Source: Hyphomicrobiales bacterium (GTDB lineage Bacteria > Pseudomonadota > Alphaproteobacteria > Rhizobiales > Rhizobiaceae). From it: a stretch of DNA of 58,321 nt. The notes beneath the pieces are model-generated. The model had not been told where the DNA came from. It saw nothing but the letters and a program-made list of their open reading frames with translations, and did not search any database. The position numbers and the translations under genes are program-made. The stretch lies in NCBI GenBank assembly GCA_900468535.1, contig UBTY01000039.1:1-58321 (forward strand), given 5' to 3'. Of this stretch, positions 58,025 to 58,321 are shown piece after piece; position 1 is the stretch's first letter, and each line of letters opens with the position of its first letter.

Positions 58025-58321
58025 TTATGAGGAGGACTGCTCACCGGTCTTGAAGTAGGAGCGAGGCGCGGCGCCGAGCATCCGCCGGAACATCGTCGTG
58101 AACGCGGCGACGCTGTCGTAGCCAAGATCGAGCGCGACAGCGGTGACTGTTTCTCCGCCTGCAAGACGCGGCAGCGCCGTGAAGACCGCCGCCTGCTGAC
58201 GCCATGTCGAGAGGCTGATTCCCGTCTCCTTCCGAAAGAAGCGGGTGAAGGCGCGACGACTCATCGCAAGCCGCTCGGCCCAGTCGTCGATGACAAGCCG
58301 GGCGCTCGGATTGTCGAGAAA
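58025..58321 (-). CDS. AraC-family transcriptional regulator, C-terminal part
   Basis: The last 98 residues of an AraC/XylS-type DNA-binding domain; the N-terminal part is beyond the right edge. The reading frame is open to the edge (FLDNPSARLVIDDWAERLA, then MSRRAFTRFFRKETG). Both helix-turn-helix motifs are visible: the first in DWAERLAMSRRAFTRFFRKE, the second in AVALDLGYDSVAAFTTMFRR followed by LGAAPRSYF. It ends about 100 bp before the glpD start on the same strand, but the repeats between suggest a separate promoter. Effector and targets are unknown. Confidence 0.85.
   Translation of the reverse strand, partial: FLDNPSARLVIDDWAERLAMSRRAFTRFFRKETGISLSTWRQQAAVFTALPRLAGGETVTAVALDLGYDSVAAFTTMFRRMLGAAPRSYFKTGEQSSS

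Noticed and set aside
1..58321. Insertion sequences, phage genes, integrases, toxin-antitoxin pairs or CRISPR arrays
   Set aside because: No transposase, integrase, capsid or cas-like protein, no direct-repeat array with spacers and no terminal inverted repeats with target duplications were seen.

Overview
The window looks like chromosomal DNA of a member of the Rhizobiaceae (Rhizobium/Agrobacterium/Sinorhizobium type). The two strongest signs are the gene set for the very-long-chain fatty acid of rhizobial lipid A (acpXL-fabZ-fabF2-fabF1-adh-lpxXL) and the aerobic cobalamin gene set (cobA, B, C, D, E, N, O, P, Q, W). High GC, ATGA gene overlaps, DUF1127 proteins and a GlxA-type regulator agree with this. 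I see no insertion sequence, phage, CRISPR array, tRNA or rRNA.

Layout. 1-2263: the 5' end of gnd, an SRPBCC-VOC gene pair and a PAS protein. 2400-7866: the lipid A VLCFA operon, read right to left from acpXL. 8027-8455: an L,D-transpeptidase. 8556-14290: cobD-C-B-A, a nucleoside hydrolase and cobE. 14348-15629: a TSUP permease and a small DMT permease. 15629-22150: cobO-cobN-cobW-cobP, preceded by a 29-codon leader ORF and a very long cobalamin riboswitch. 22383-24173: a ClC channel. 24184-25638: cobQ, with a structured, terminator-ended RNA candidate upstream. 26160-27152: an orphan glycine-betaine-type binding protein. 27171-30560: three teichoic-acid-like glycerol-phosphate genes. 30778-34509: small proteins, a LysR regulator, a DUF1127 gene, and a DAHP synthase behind an aromatic-rich leader peptide and attenuator. 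34544-40551: a LysR/efflux/aldo-keto reductase/alcohol dehydrogenase/CMD-cupin group. 40888-44825: a DUF1127 gene, a GlxA regulator and two double-receiver signalling proteins. 45000-49063: an MscS channel and a drug exporter. 49429-53087: phosphoketolase and acetate kinase. 53095-58321: a CBS-BON protein, an SGNH-like protein, an M20 hydrolase, glpD and a partial AraC regulator.

How genes work together. AcpXL carries the growing C28 chain. FabF1/FabF2, FabZ and the dehydrogenase are expected to elongate and process it, and LpxXL moves it to lipid A. The cob genes cover cobalt insertion, adenosylation, amidation, aminopropanol attachment and nucleotide-loop activation; most ring-contraction methylases are not in the window. 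Phosphoketolase plus acetate kinase turn xylulose-5-P or fructose-6-P into acetate and ATP. GlpD and the CDP-glycerol genes both concern glycerol-3-phosphate.

The best leads are: FabF2 as a ketosynthase lacking the catalytic Cys and one His (chain-length-factor-like); the aromatic leader peptide and attenuator before the DAHP synthase; the extended cobalamin riboswitch with a coupled leader ORF; the structured RNA before cobQ; the asparagine-substituted receiver at 43995-44825; and three AAACGAA repeats at exactly 11-bp spacing upstream of glpD.
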